Assembly (NCBI GenBank): GCA_026395755.1
Contig: JAPLYC010000058.1
Coordinates: forward strand, 1-33,156
Direction: 5' to 3'
DNA from: Candidatus Parcubacteria bacterium
Lineage (GTDB): Bacteria > Patescibacteriota > Patescibacteriia > CAIXNZ01
DNA length: 33,156 nucleotides
Below, piece after piece: positions 1-10,069 of this stretch. Both the position numbers and the translations under genes were made by a program. Below the pieces are notes generated by a model that made no database searches, had not been told where the DNA came from, and worked only from the letters and a program-made list of their open reading frames with translations. Numbering within the stretch: position 1 is the first letter of the stretch; each line of letters opens with the position of its first letter.

Positions 1-3000
1 TTGTCATCATTAGGATCAATTTGCAGAATTATTTTATCCTCGCTGGTACTCAAAATTATCGGCTGGTTTGGCACTTTGGCCAAGGTAAAACAGCTGGCCA
101 CTGAAGTAGCCGCAGATTCGCCGGCTGCGTTATATGCTTTAACATAACGGCTATACTGTTTATTTACGTCTAAGCCTGTCTCTTCAATAGAACTCAGATT
201 AGGTTGTTCCACAAACTTCTTCAAAGCATCTGTGCCCGCTTCAAAAACCCGAAAGCCCATTTCACAAGTGGCATTATCCTTAAAATTCCAGCTGATGGAG
301 GCGGAAGTCAAAGCCTGGCAGGATGGCACAACAGCTGTCGGATCTTCAGGTGCTGCATCAGTACAACTTGAACCTAGTGAACCGGGTGGCGTGCCGACGC
401 TGAAAGTCATTCCGCTATAATCATAGGTTGAAGCCCAAACATCATTATTTGTTCCACCATTGGAATCACCGCCAGCTAACCACATGCGATTCTTAAATAA
501 CGTAGCGGCAAAAAAATCTCGTCCCTGCCAAGCCGCAGCAGATGTGACTGCTGACCAGGAATTGCCGTCAAACGCCCAGACATCATTAGTCCAAAGAGCC
601 GGAAAAAAATAAACACTGCCGATCACATAATGATTACCTCCAAAAATATAAATTTTGTCATTATAAGATAAAGCTTCAAGCGTGTAGCGAGTGGACCAGG
701 GTGCAGCGCCTAAATTTGTCCAGGTACGGCCATTGGGTGTGCTATAAACATCATTTAAACTCACGTTATTCCAACCGCCCATGATATATAATTTATCGCC
801 ACTTCCGCTATTTAAAACTGCTGCGGCATGCATATCACGAGCCGGCCAAGTCGCTTTATTAACCTGACAGGTACCACCTCCCAGACATGGCACATTATCA
901 TTACATGGAGCATCCGGAGCAGTACCACCAACGCAAAATCCGCTATACCAGTTGGTACCATTAGGGCTGAACCAGACATCATTTAAATATTGGTTAGCGT
1001 TTGTACCTCCGCAAACTGAAGCTGGACAGTTGGCGTCAGTAGCGCAAAATAGTCCCCGATTAACACCACCAAAACAAATTTTACTACATACTCCGGCTGG
1101 TATTAGTGGCAAAGAAGCCGGGCATTGCGCTGGTACATCTGCAGTGCGTCTGCAAATTGATCCGGGCCTGGTACCTCCACTGCAACGGCCAAAGACCTGA
1201 CCGCCTGTCATCCAAAGGCCGTTATTAGTTCCAGAATTAAAAATAGTAACCGTTGGTTCATAACGACCAACCCAAGCAGGCGCTGGTTCCAATGCCCAGG
1301 TAGTAGCGTCGGTTGAGGACCAGACTTCTTCAAAATTGGCTGAATTACAAATAAAACCAGGATCACAATAAGTAGCTGTAATACCTGATGAGGCATTAAT
1401 ACCATTTGTACAATAAGTCACTGTCCCGCCAGAGCACCTGCCGTAACATATACCAGTACCGCTGTCGCAACCTCCGATTAAATATAATTTATTATTAAAA
1501 TTAATTACTTTTTGGCCATGACGCTTCGCCCAAGGTGCTACTCCTGTAGGAACTTCCAGTGTCCAATCAGCGCCTTCTTCAGAACTCCAAACATCATTTT
1601 GTAATCCTCCAAATTGGGGTGATAAACCTCCAAGAAGCCATAATTTTTCCGGCGCTGGTCCGGCCGGGTCAAAACTTACTAAAGACGGCCGCCAGCGCGA
1701 ACCAAAAATGGCATCATAATTTTGCCCGATTAAGGTCCAATCACTACCATTTGACGTATGCCAGACATCGTTCCAATTACCCCGAAATCTCTCATAACCG
1801 CCCAGCAAATAAATTTGATTATCTTTAACCACGGTTTCAAAACCGCGTCTGGCGCTCCAATGTGTCCAAGTACTTGGCTCTGAAGCATAATCATAATTTT
1901 TAAAATCAACTGTTGGGGCTATCTTGGTCCAATGGACTCCTTGTTCACCAGCTTGCGTAGTGGTAACCCAGACATCATTATAATCAATTTCAGCTGAAGT
2001 AATGATCATGCCGCCCATTAAATACATTTTTTCACCCAGATCAGGCGCATCACCCGGTTCATCAAAAACAACGACCCGATGTAAAGATCTGCCGTTTTCT
2101 GCCGGATTAAGAGGATTAGGACTGCCCCATTCAGGTGAATTTGTTACTAAATTCCAGGTAATGCCGTCAACAGATGAATATATATCTTTAAAATACGTAG
2201 GCACAGAATCCCTACCGCCAAGTATCCATAATTTTTTCGGTGCCGGTCCGCTGCCGTCTTCATCCCAGGCAACCATCTGATGGGTACCACGCTTGGACCA
2301 GGCTGGCGTGGTATTGGGACAGCCAGGATCTACATCTCCGACCAAACACGTCCAATCAACACCATTACTGGTAACCCAAACGTCATCATAATTAAAAGGA
2401 GCTGGATTGGTAAAACCAAAACCGCCGGAAAGATATAATTTATTATTTAAAACAGCCAGACCAAAAAGCTGCCTTTTAGCCCAAGCCGCATTTTCTTTAC
2501 CGGATACCTGCTGCCAAGTCAAGCCATCATTGGAATACCAGCTATCATTGAACAAATTGAGAATAGGTACATCATATGTATAATCCTCATAATAATTGCC
2601 GCCGTAAAACCATAACTGGTTATTAAATTCTGTCAGTCCAAAATTTGATCTGCCATTGACAGCGCCTTTACCGGGCCAGGGTGCGGCCGTAGGTCCAACC
2701 CAATTAACGCCATTATCGGCTGAGTACCAAATATCTTTACTGATACGGTCTTCCAGCCCGCCAATTACAAATATTTTATTCTGATAATTAACGGCGCCAA
2801 ATTGGCTTCTGGCTGGCCAAGCCATATCATTTGCGCTCATTTTCTGCCAAGTTGCGCCATTGCCCGGATGACAGACATAAGAACTGCCGCTTTTAGACAC
2901 AAAAACAGAGACATCATTAACGCCTAAAAAAGTGTCATTAGTTGGCACAGCTTTCTGGTAATCATTGCCGCCAACGGGATCTAAATCATAAGTGGCAAAA

Positions 3001-5141
3001 AGCAGGCTATTTTTTTCAATCTCAGCCCAAACGCGGTCAGGTGCAGTTACGCCGGTAGTCGCGTTAATGGTCACGGACTGACCGGATGAAAGACTATTCG
3101 GAGTCAGACTGCAAGATATTTTATTTGTCTGATAATTAATATTTAAATCGTCAATTACCGGAGTAACAGAATTAAGCGTTGTCACCAGCTCAGCTTTCCA
3201 GCGTAAATCGACGCCTAGGGTGGTAAAATTATGCAAAACATTATTAGTGGCAGCTTCCCAAGTTGCACCGCCGTCATTAGACAAAGAGTAATTAATAGTC
3301 TGGCCATTGAGCGTCTCATTTGCGGCTATTTTGGCATTGGTAATAAAGTCCGTGCCCGAATTAATATTTAAACTTTGAACAATGCCGGGTGCCTGATAAT
3401 CAGGCATTATTTTAGTAAACAACACATCGGTATTCGCACCTACGTTCTGCACCCAAATTGTATATAAATTACGATCTGGGCCAAAAGTAAAAATCGGATA
3501 ATTGCCAGATACGCCCGATAAATCATCATAAGTCGGAGGGCCAATCGTCCCGTCTATTTTTGTCCAACCAGTAGCCGGGACTCCCTTACTAATATAAATA
3601 TCGGCGTCATGCCAAATCACATAGGCTTTATTATTAAGCTGATCAATCTGTAAAATGGGGTTTAATGATGCGGTGGCATTGTTAGATAAATTATCATAAG
3701 AGGTAGGCAAGATCGTCCCGTCCATTTTTGTCCAACCTGGCCCGGGCGTCCATTTAGTAAAACAAATGTCATAATTCCCGGTTGCCTCATCAGTCCAAGT
3801 AATATAAGGATTTTTTGCTGAATCCAAACCCAGCTTAATCCCAAGGGAATGAAAGCCCGGAGTATTTGATACATTGTCATAACTGGGCGAGGTAGTGCCG
3901 TCCATCTTTGTCCAACAATCATTGATACCAAATCCACAGATTATTGGGCCAGCCCCTAAACTTACTTTTGAAAAATAAACTTCGGTTTTTCCTGCAACAC
4001 TATTCGGCCAAGCAACATAAGGTATATTTGGATCTGTACTTTTATCAATTTCCATATCAAAATCTTGATAAAAAACCGCAAACGTATTCGAAATATTCTC
4101 CTGGCCTATGGTATCGCCTGCGAAATTAGTCCAACAAGCTGTTTTTCCTACCCCACAAACCGAGCCATCATCTCCCTTTTTCCATCTGATAAAATACATA
4201 TCAGCAGTCTCCCGAAAAACTATATACGGGTTATCATTCTGATCAGGAATAGAACTTCTAGAAATCTTAATAATCGGTTTAAGGCCGGTAGTAGCAGATA
4301 TAAATTCATAACCCGGGAAATTATTCATTGCGCTCCAAATAGTGCCGTTCCATCGAGTAAAGTTAAGCTGAGAACTTGTCTCAGCAACAACATAGGGATA
4401 ATTATTTGAATCAAGATCAATATCAGGCCTGAAACAATCATAAAGAGGTAATATTTCATAGCTTGTTGGCACTGTTGTACCATTCATTTTGGTCCAGGCA
4501 TTAGCTGACGGAGTCCATTTGGTAAACCGCGCTTCATGACCGACTATTTGTTCAGACCAAACAATAAACGGATTATTACTAGAGTCTAAAACTAATTTGG
4601 GCATAGATGAGACAGTTGCTGTTTGAGAAATATTTTCCGGGCCGAGAACGGTTCCCGCCATATTTGTCCAACAGTCAGTTAAACTGCCGCCGCAAACTCC
4701 ACTGCCGGCTCCGGGAGTCCATTTGGTAAAAAAGATATCATATGACCCGACATCTTCTATCCATACTACATAAGGTATATTATTACTACCGACTTTAATT
4801 ATCAGATCAGAAACACTGGCAGAAGTTGGTAAACTAGAAATATTTTCATATCCGATAGCAGTATTGGCCGCATTAACCCACTCTTTCCCCCACAACCTGG
4901 CTTTGCCAGCCGGAGCAACCGCAGTTTCCCATTTAGATGTGGTATTAGTAACATCCTTAGCTACTGCATCATGGAAATCTTCAGTATATGACAGATAATC
5001 AGCTCTTACCTCCTGCAGATAATTATAGCTGAAAATTACAGCTAAAATTAAAACAAAAACCAAACTCAAAATAAGTTTAGTTTTAAAACTAAAAAATTTC
5101 AAGAAAAATGCTCTTTTTCTGATTTTCCTTGGATTTAACAT
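1..5141 (-). CDS. Giant secreted/anchored beta-propeller and Kelch-repeat surface protein, C-terminus outside window
   Basis: The ORF track misses this gene because its stop lies before base 1. The minus-strand frame from the ATG at 5141 stays open for at least 1713 codons. It begins with a basic stretch, a hydrophobic segment (LILSLVFVLILAVIFSYNY) and a possible AxA-like cleavage site (EVRA), so it is exported. Residues of about 90-580 hold eight repeats around a PYVVW-type strand, consistent with a beta-propeller. An Ig-like stretch follows. Residues of about 760-1570 hold about twelve Kelch repeats (pattern GR..F..V...KLYLIGG...NDVW.S.DG..W), enough for about two propellers, interrupted by Cys-rich inserts such as CVGGTAPDAPC. 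A fibronectin III-like region follows before the edge. It probably acts as an adhesin or cell-surface binding protein; the ligand is unknown. Shadow ORFs in this interval are the same DNA in other frames. Confidence 0.85.
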   Translation of the reverse strand, partial: MLNPRKIRKRAFFLKFFSFKTKLILSLVFVLILAVIFSYNYLQEVRADYLSYTEDFHDAVAKDVTNTTSKWETAVAPAGKARLWGKEWVNAANTAIGYENISSLPTSASVSDLIIKVGSNNIPYVVWIEDVGSYDIFFTKWTPGAGSGVCGGSLTDCWTNMAGTVLGPENISQTATVSSMPKLVLDSSNNPFIVWSEQIVGHEARFTKWTPSANAWTKMNGTTVPTSYEILPLYDCFRPDIDLDSNNYPYVVAETSSQLNFTRWNGTIWSAMNNFPGYEFISATTGLKPIIKISRSSIPDQNDNPYIVFRETADMYFIRWKKGDDGSVCGVGKTACWTNFAGDTIGQENISNTFAVFYQDFDMEIDKSTDPNIPYVAWPNSVAGKTEVYFSKVSLGAGPIICGFGINDCWTKMDGTTSPSYDNVSNTPGFHSLGIKLGLDSAKNPYITWTDEATGNYDICFTKWTPGPGWTKMDGTILPTSYDNLSNNATASLNPILQIDQLNNKAYVIWHDADIYISKGVPATGWTKIDGTIGPPTYDDLSGVSGNYPIFTFGPDRNLYTIWVQNVGANTDVLFTKIMPDYQAPGIVQSLNINSGTDFITNAKIAANETLNGQTINYSLSNDGGATWEAATNNVLHNFTTLGVDLRWKAELVTTLNSVTPVIDDLNINYQTNKISCSLTPNSLSSGQSVTINATTGVTAPDRVWAEIEKNSLLFATYDLDPVGGNDYQKAVPTNDTFLGVNDVSVFVSKSGSSYVCHPGNGATWQKMSANDMAWPARSQFGAVNYQNKIFVIGGLEDRISKDIWYSADNGVNWVGPTAAPWPGKGAVNGRSNFGLTEFNNQLWFYGGNYYEDYTYDVPILNLFNDSWYSNDGLTWQQVSGKENAAWAKRQLFGLAVLNNKLYLSGGFGFTNPAPFNYDDVWVTSNGVDWTCLVGDVDPGCPNTTPAWSKRGTHQMVAWDEDGSGPAPKKLWILGGRDSVPTYFKDIYSSVDGITWNLVTNSPEWGSPNPLNPAENGRSLHRVVVFDEPGDAPDLGEKMYLMGGMIITSAEIDYNDVWVTTTQAGEQGVHWTKIAPTVDFKNYDYASEPSTWTHWSARRGFETVVKDNQIYLLGGYERFRGNWNDVWHTSNGSDWTLIGQNYDAIFGSRWRPSLVSFDPAGPAPEKLWLLGGLSPQFGGLQNDVWSSEEGADWTLEVPTGVAPWAKRHGQKVINFNNKLYLIGGCDSGTGICYGRCSGGTVTYCTNGINASSGITATYCDPGFICNSANFEEVWSSTDATTWALEPAPAWVGRYEPTVTIFNSGTNNGLWMTGGQVFGRCSGGTRPGSICRRTADVPAQCPASLPLIPAGVCSKICFGGVNRGLFCATDANCPASVCGGTNANQYLNDVWFSPNGTNWYSGFCVGGTAPDAPCNDNVPCLGGGTCQVNKATWPARDMHAAAVLNSGSGDKLYIMGGWNNVSLNDVYSTPNGRTWTNLGAAPWSTRYTLEALSYNDKIYIFGGNHYVIGSVYFFPALWTNDVWAFDGNSWSAVTSAAAWQGRDFFAATLFKNRMWLAGGDSNGGTNNDVWASTYDYSGMTFSVGTPPGSLGSSCTDAAPEDPTAVVPSCQALTSASISWNFKDNATCEMGFRVFEAGTDALKKFVEQPNLSSIEETGLDVNKQYSRYVKAYNAAGESAATSVASCFTLAKVPNQPIILSTSEDKIILQIDPNDD

Positions 5142-5161
5142 GCTTGTTTAATTACACTTTT

Positions 5162-5191
5162 ATTATAGCACTCTGTGCTAAAATTGGCCAA
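5162..5191 (-). promoter_or_regulatory. Promoter of the Kelch surface protein gene
   Basis: On the minus strand TTGGCC, an 18-bp spacer and TATAAT preceded by TGC (an extended -10) lie 20 bp before the ATG. This predicts a leader of about 14 nt with no SD. The spacer contains the inverted repeat TAGCAC-TCT-GTGCTA (5166-5180), a plausible operator; no regulator is identified. Confidence 0.6.
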
Positions 5192-5200
5192 TATCCAATA

Positions 5201-5233
5201 AAAAAACTCCCGCGCATCATCAGGGAGTTTTTT
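5201..5233 (-). terminator. Rho-independent terminator after hpf
   Basis: Stem AAAAAACTCCC / GGGAGTTTTTT with an 11-nt loop lies just downstream of the hpf stop. T-runs on both sides make it potentially bidirectional. It separates the ligA-hpf transcript from the surface-protein promoter. Confidence 0.75.
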
Positions 5234-5250
5234 TTATACTTAATTTTAGC

Positions 5251-5568
5251 TTAATATTTCACATTACCGCGCATTTTTTCCTTATATTTCTTAATCTGCC
5301 GTTCCAATTCTTCTTTGGCCTCATTGATGGCGACGTATAAGTCGTCTCTTACGGCTTCGGCTCTTAACAGCTGTTTTTGGGGCACATTAATATTTATTTC
5401 CGCCCGAAATACATCACCTTTTTGATGATGATTGGATGTACGCCCGACATCAACTCTGGCAATTAGAGCCTGATCAAAAAACTTCTCCAAACTGCCGACC
5501 TTTTCATTGACATAATCTTTGATGGCTGGAGTCAAGTCCATATTAGTGCCTTTAATGTCGATTTGCAT
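5251..5568 (-). CDS. hpf: Ribosome hibernation promoting factor, short form (HPF/RaiA family)
   Basis: The 105-residue product matches the short HPF/RaiA family. It opens MQIDIKGTNMDLTPAIKDYV, has the central VDVGRT...FRAEININVP strands and ends in a basic helix (EELERQIKKYKEKMRG). The family binds the 30S subunit in the decoding and mRNA channel and helps store inactive ribosomes during slow growth. There is no C-terminal dimerisation domain, so it corresponds to short HPF or YfiA rather than long HPF. It is the last gene of the ligA-membrane protein pair-hpf series, 45 nt after the second membrane protein, and is followed by a terminator. No SD precedes the ATG. Confidence 0.92.
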   Translation of the reverse strand: MQIDIKGTNMDLTPAIKDYVNEKVGSLEKFFDQALIARVDVGRTSNHHQKGDVFRAEININVPQKQLLRAEAVRDDLYVAINEAKEELERQIKKYKEKMRGNVKY

Positions 5569-5580
5569 AATATTGGTTTA

Positions 5581-5596
5581 TTAGTTAATTAGTTAA
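5581..5596. repeat. Two tandem 8-bp units upstream of hpf
   Basis: TTAGTTAA occurs twice in tandem in the 45-nt gap between hpf and the membrane protein gene. It is short and AT-rich; no function can be assigned. Confidence 0.4.
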
Positions 5597-5613
5597 TATG
5601 AGAATAAAAATAC

Positions 5614-6078
5614 TTATTTAATTAAAAATCTTTCAATAAAAAAATATGCCAAAATCATATAAGATACAAAATTCATCAATAAGGATGAGACAAAAAGGTC
5701 TTTTTTACTTACGCTTTTAAAAAATAAGAGCAGCACTAGCCACTCAACAAGAATAGTCACAAAAAAACTGGTAACAAAAACCAGGGACTCCATTTGCAAA
5801 ACATTTAAACTCCTGCCCCAAAATAACATAAAAATAAGAGCGCCAAGAATATAAGTAACAATATTAGCGAGCAAAACAGCTACAATTATTTTCCAAAGCC
5901 GAATTTGATATTTTAGCAATTTACCCAAGGTCAAGTATAATACAAACATTTCCAAAACAATAATCGCGAAAAATAAGAATGGATCATAATTCATAAATGG
6001 CATATAACCATCCGCCCGCGCAATTTCAGGTAACATTAATAAAACTACAATGAAACTAAATAAAAAATATTTCTTCAT
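5614..6078 (-). CDS. Four-segment membrane protein, paralog of the adjacent gene (copy 2)
   Basis: The family is not recognised. The 154-residue protein has an N-terminal hydrophobic signal ending in an AxA-like site (LPEIARAD), followed by YMPFMNYDPF and three further long hydrophobic segments at about residues 35-55, 60-85 and 98-120, with a last one at about 130-148. It aligns without a gap to the neighbouring 154-residue protein, with about 101 identical positions (66 percent, counted by eye), so the pair arose by tandem duplication. Conserved shared motifs are YMPFM.Y.PFLF, LGKLLKY and VLQME.LV. The 37-nt gap to its paralog suggests cotranscription after ligA. Confidence 0.8.
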   Translation of the reverse strand: MKKYFLFSFIVVLLMLPEIARADGYMPFMNYDPFLFFAIIVLEMFVLYLTLGKLLKYQIRLWKIIVAVLLANIVTYILGALIFMLFWGRSLNVLQMESLVFVTSFFVTILVEWLVLLLFFKSVSKKDLFVSSLLMNFVSYMILAYFFIERFLIK

Positions 6079-6115
6079 AATTGCTTAATTAAGTCTAAAA
6101 ATATTTCTTCATTTA

Positions 6116-6580
6116 TTATTTAATTAAAAATCTTTGGACAAAGAAATAAGTCAAAATTGAATAAGAAACAAAATTCATCAAGAAAGAGGCGGCCAAAAGA
6201 TCCTTTTTTCTAACTGTTTTAAAAAATAGAATCAGGATTAGCCATTCAACTAAAATGGTCACAATAAAACTGGTGATTAAGACTAAAAACTCCATCTGTA
6301 AAACAGTTGAAGTCCTGCGCCAATATAACAGATAAACAAAACCTCCAAGAAAATAAGTTATTAAATTAGCGCTAAAAACCGCCAATATAATTTTCCAAAT
6401 CTTTATTGGATATTTTAATAATTTACCTAAAACCCAGTATAATATTAACATTTCTAACACAATAATCGCTAGAAATAAAAAAGGGTTATACTCCATAAAC
6501 GGCATATAAAGATCTGCCCAAACAACCTCAGGCAATATCAATGAGACTAAAACAAAACTTAACAAAAATATTCGTTTCAT
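6116..6580 (-). CDS. Four-segment membrane protein, paralog of the adjacent gene (copy 1)
   Basis: The 154-residue protein has the same length and architecture as the gene at 5614-6078: a signal segment ending LPEVVWAD, YMPFMEYNPFLF, and three or four transmembrane helices with a conserved acidic residue in each of IIVLEM and ILVEW. Its start is 3 nt from the ligA stop codon, so translation is probably coupled to ligA. No SD is visible. The function is unknown. The buried glutamates and the retention of both copies without a length change suggest the two proteins could form a heteromer; this is inference only. Confidence 0.8.
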   Translation of the reverse strand: MKRIFLLSFVLVSLILPEVVWADLYMPFMEYNPFLFLAIIVLEMLILYWVLGKLLKYPIKIWKIILAVFSANLITYFLGGFVYLLYWRRTSTVLQMEFLVLITSFIVTILVEWLILILFFKTVRKKDLLAASFLMNFVSYSILTYFFVQRFLIK

Positions 6581-6582
6581 AC

Positions 6583-8658
<2,076 letters not shown>

Positions 8659-8687
8659 TAAAATCAACCAGAATCTTAGCCCAAATA

Positions 8688-8716
8688 TTGACAAATTACT
8701 TGATTTATGATAGGAT
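8688..8716 (+). promoter_or_regulatory. Promoter of the P-loop kinase gene
   Basis: TTGACA, a 17-bp spacer and TAGGAT are followed by a leader of about 30 nt with AAGGAG 6 nt before a TTG start. It is divergent from ligA. Confidence 0.65.
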
Positions 8717-8752
8717 ATAATATTCTCAAAGATTACATAAAAGGAGAAGAAA

Positions 8753-9208
8753 TTGGAAAAACAAATCATAATTATGAGAGGCCTTTCAGGCTCAGGCAAA
8801 TCAACCTATCACAAAAAATATTACCCTGAGGCGGTAGTCTGCAGCGCCGATGAATTTTTCATAACGCCAACTGACGGAGAGTACAAACATGATCCGGCAA
8901 TGATTGGCCAGGCTCACCAGCAATGTTTTGCCAAATTTCTGAACGCAGTCGCCGAAGGCCAACCAGTGATTGTGGTGGATAACACCAATATCCAACGCTG
9001 GGAAGTCTCGCCTTATTACATGACCGGCATGGTCTTTGGTTATCAGGTGCTGATCGTCACCATTGATTGCACTCCCCAGACTGCCACCCAACGCGGAATC
9101 CATGGCACACCAATTGAACGAAATCAGCAATATTACCAAAATTTTGAATCTTCTCTTCCTTTCTGGCGTGAATTAAAAATCACCACTGAACCCAAAAGCA
9201 CCACCTAG
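8753..9208 (+). CDS. P-loop kinase of the AAA_33 / polynucleotide kinase-like type
   Basis: The 151-residue protein opens with IIIMRGLSGSGKST, a Walker A loop typical of the AAA_33 group, which includes T4 polynucleotide kinase-like and N4BP2-like ATPases. CSADEF and VVDNTNIQ match the second and third conserved stretches of that group. It ends with VTIDCTPQTATQRGIHGTP, the arginine-containing lid segment. ATP-dependent phosphotransfer is likely; the substrate (nucleic acid end or small molecule) cannot be read from the sequence. The TTG start is supported by AAGGAG at 8741-8746. It is a monocistronic unit between its own promoter and a terminator that overlaps the stop codon. Confidence 0.85.
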   Translation: MEKQIIIMRGLSGSGKSTYHKKYYPEAVVCSADEFFITPTDGEYKHDPAMIGQAHQQCFAKFLNAVAEGQPVIVVDNTNIQRWEVSPYYMTGMVFGYQVLIVTIDCTPQTATQRGIHGTPIERNQQYYQNFESSLPFWRELKITTEPKSTT

Positions 9209-9218
9209 TGGTGCTTTT
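9194..9218 (+). terminator. Terminator containing the kinase stop codon in its loop
   Basis: The perfect 11-bp stem AAAAGCACCAC / GTGGTGCTTTT has a CTA loop; the TAG stop spans loop and stem. Translating ribosomes would cover the hairpin. Confidence 0.85.
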
Positions 9219-9248
9219 ATTATTAAATCTACTGATATTGTTAAAGCG

Positions 9249-9987
9249 TTAAATAGCTGATAAATAAACGCCGGATAAAATCAAATTGCCAACCAGCAAA
9301 ACAACTATGGCCGCCCCGGCTAAAAAACTGCCCATAGGCAGCATATCTCCGATTTTTTTCTGTTTCGTCAATAATAATATCGTGGCAATGATACCGCCGA
9401 TTATATACGCTAAAGCTAATGTCAGTACAGTAAATTGCCAGCCCAGCATTACTCCCAATAAAGCACCCAGTTTAACATCACCCAAGCCCACCCATTTTTG
9501 AGCTGACAACAGATATTGAGCGCCGAAAAACCCGGCACCGATAATTCCCCCTCCTAACAATTCCCAATACCCAATTCCCAATTAAACTGATAAAAAAGGC
9601 CGGCCAAATAATTTTATCCAGAATTAAATAATGACGCCAGTCAAAAATCAGAATAAGCAGTAAAGTAGAAATAAAAAATAAATCCCGGACTAAAAACCAG
9701 CTAAAGGCTCCGTATTTTATAAAAACTAAGGCAAAAAGAATACCGGTTACCAGTTCAATAAAAAAATATGGTTTACCAATCGGCTTTTTACAGAAGCGGC
9801 AATTCCCTTTTAACCGTAAAAAACTTAGCAAAGGTATCAAATCCCGATTCCATATTTTTTTTCGGCAGTGAGGACAAAAAGAACGCCCCCAAAGAGGGAC
9901 TTTTTTTGCCAAACGATATAGGCAGCAATTTAAAAAACTACCAGCAATAATACCTAACAAAAAGAAAAACAAAATGTTTATTATCAT
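9249..9987 (-). pseudogene. pilD: Prepilin peptidase, frame broken at a 7-bp repeat array (possibly phase-variable)
   Basis: Two overlapping ORFs together encode one type IV prepilin leader peptidase/N-methylase. The 5' part (9478-9987) has the N-terminal helix GIIAGSFLNCCLYRL, the CPHC...CRFC zinc tetrad and the first aspartates (IFDWRHYLILDKI). The 3' part (9249-9581) has the second catalytic aspartate in GLGDVKLG and the last helices. The parts differ by one frame step: the span is 739 bp, one more than a multiple of three. The break coincides with four tandem 7-bp units at 9556-9583. Removing one unit gives an open frame of 243 residues reading SLIGYWELLGGGIIGAG across the junction; adding two units also restores it. 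Phase variation, a fixed null mutation and an assembly error are all possible. All other catalytic and zinc residues are intact, arguing against old decay. Confidence 0.85.
9556..9583 (-). repeat. Four-unit heptamer array inside pilD
   Basis: Minus-strand units are AATTGGG, AATTGGG, TATTGGG and AATTGTT. The array sits between helices of PilD at the frame break. Each unit change alters the frame by one. Confidence 0.85.
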
Positions 9988-9993
9988 GCTTAA

Positions 9994-10002
9994 ATTATAA
10001 CA
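9994..10002 (-). promoter_or_regulatory. Extended -10 of pilD, predicted leaderless start
   Basis: Minus-strand TGTTATAAT ends 6 nt before the pilD ATG, placing the start of transcription on the A of the ATG. No SD is present. Confidence 0.55.
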
Positions 10003-10019
10003 GTTTTTATACTAAAATA

Positions 10020-10053
10020 AAATCCGCCCGTCCCTTGCGAGACGAGCGGATTT
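10020..10053 (-). terminator. Terminator after the dockerin protein gene
   Basis: AAATCCGCCCGTC pairs with GACGAGCGGATTT (13 bp, one G-U) across an 8-nt loop, followed on the minus strand by a T-rich tract, 17 bp past the stop codon. Confidence 0.8.
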
Positions 10054-10069
10054 TTATATATCTTAGTAT

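Noticed and set aside
232-2280. Plus-strand ORFs at 232, 952, 1559 and 2002
   Set aside because: They are antisense shadows of the Kelch-repeat frame and show no signals of their own.
3662-3937. 91-residue minus-strand ORF
   Set aside because: It is an out-of-frame shadow of the giant surface protein, whose frame is open through the same DNA.
9249-9581. Separate small gene for the C-terminal half of PilD
   Set aside because: It would start at a TTG without SD inside the heptamer array and lacks the first catalytic aspartate and zinc site; it is better read as the second half of one gene.
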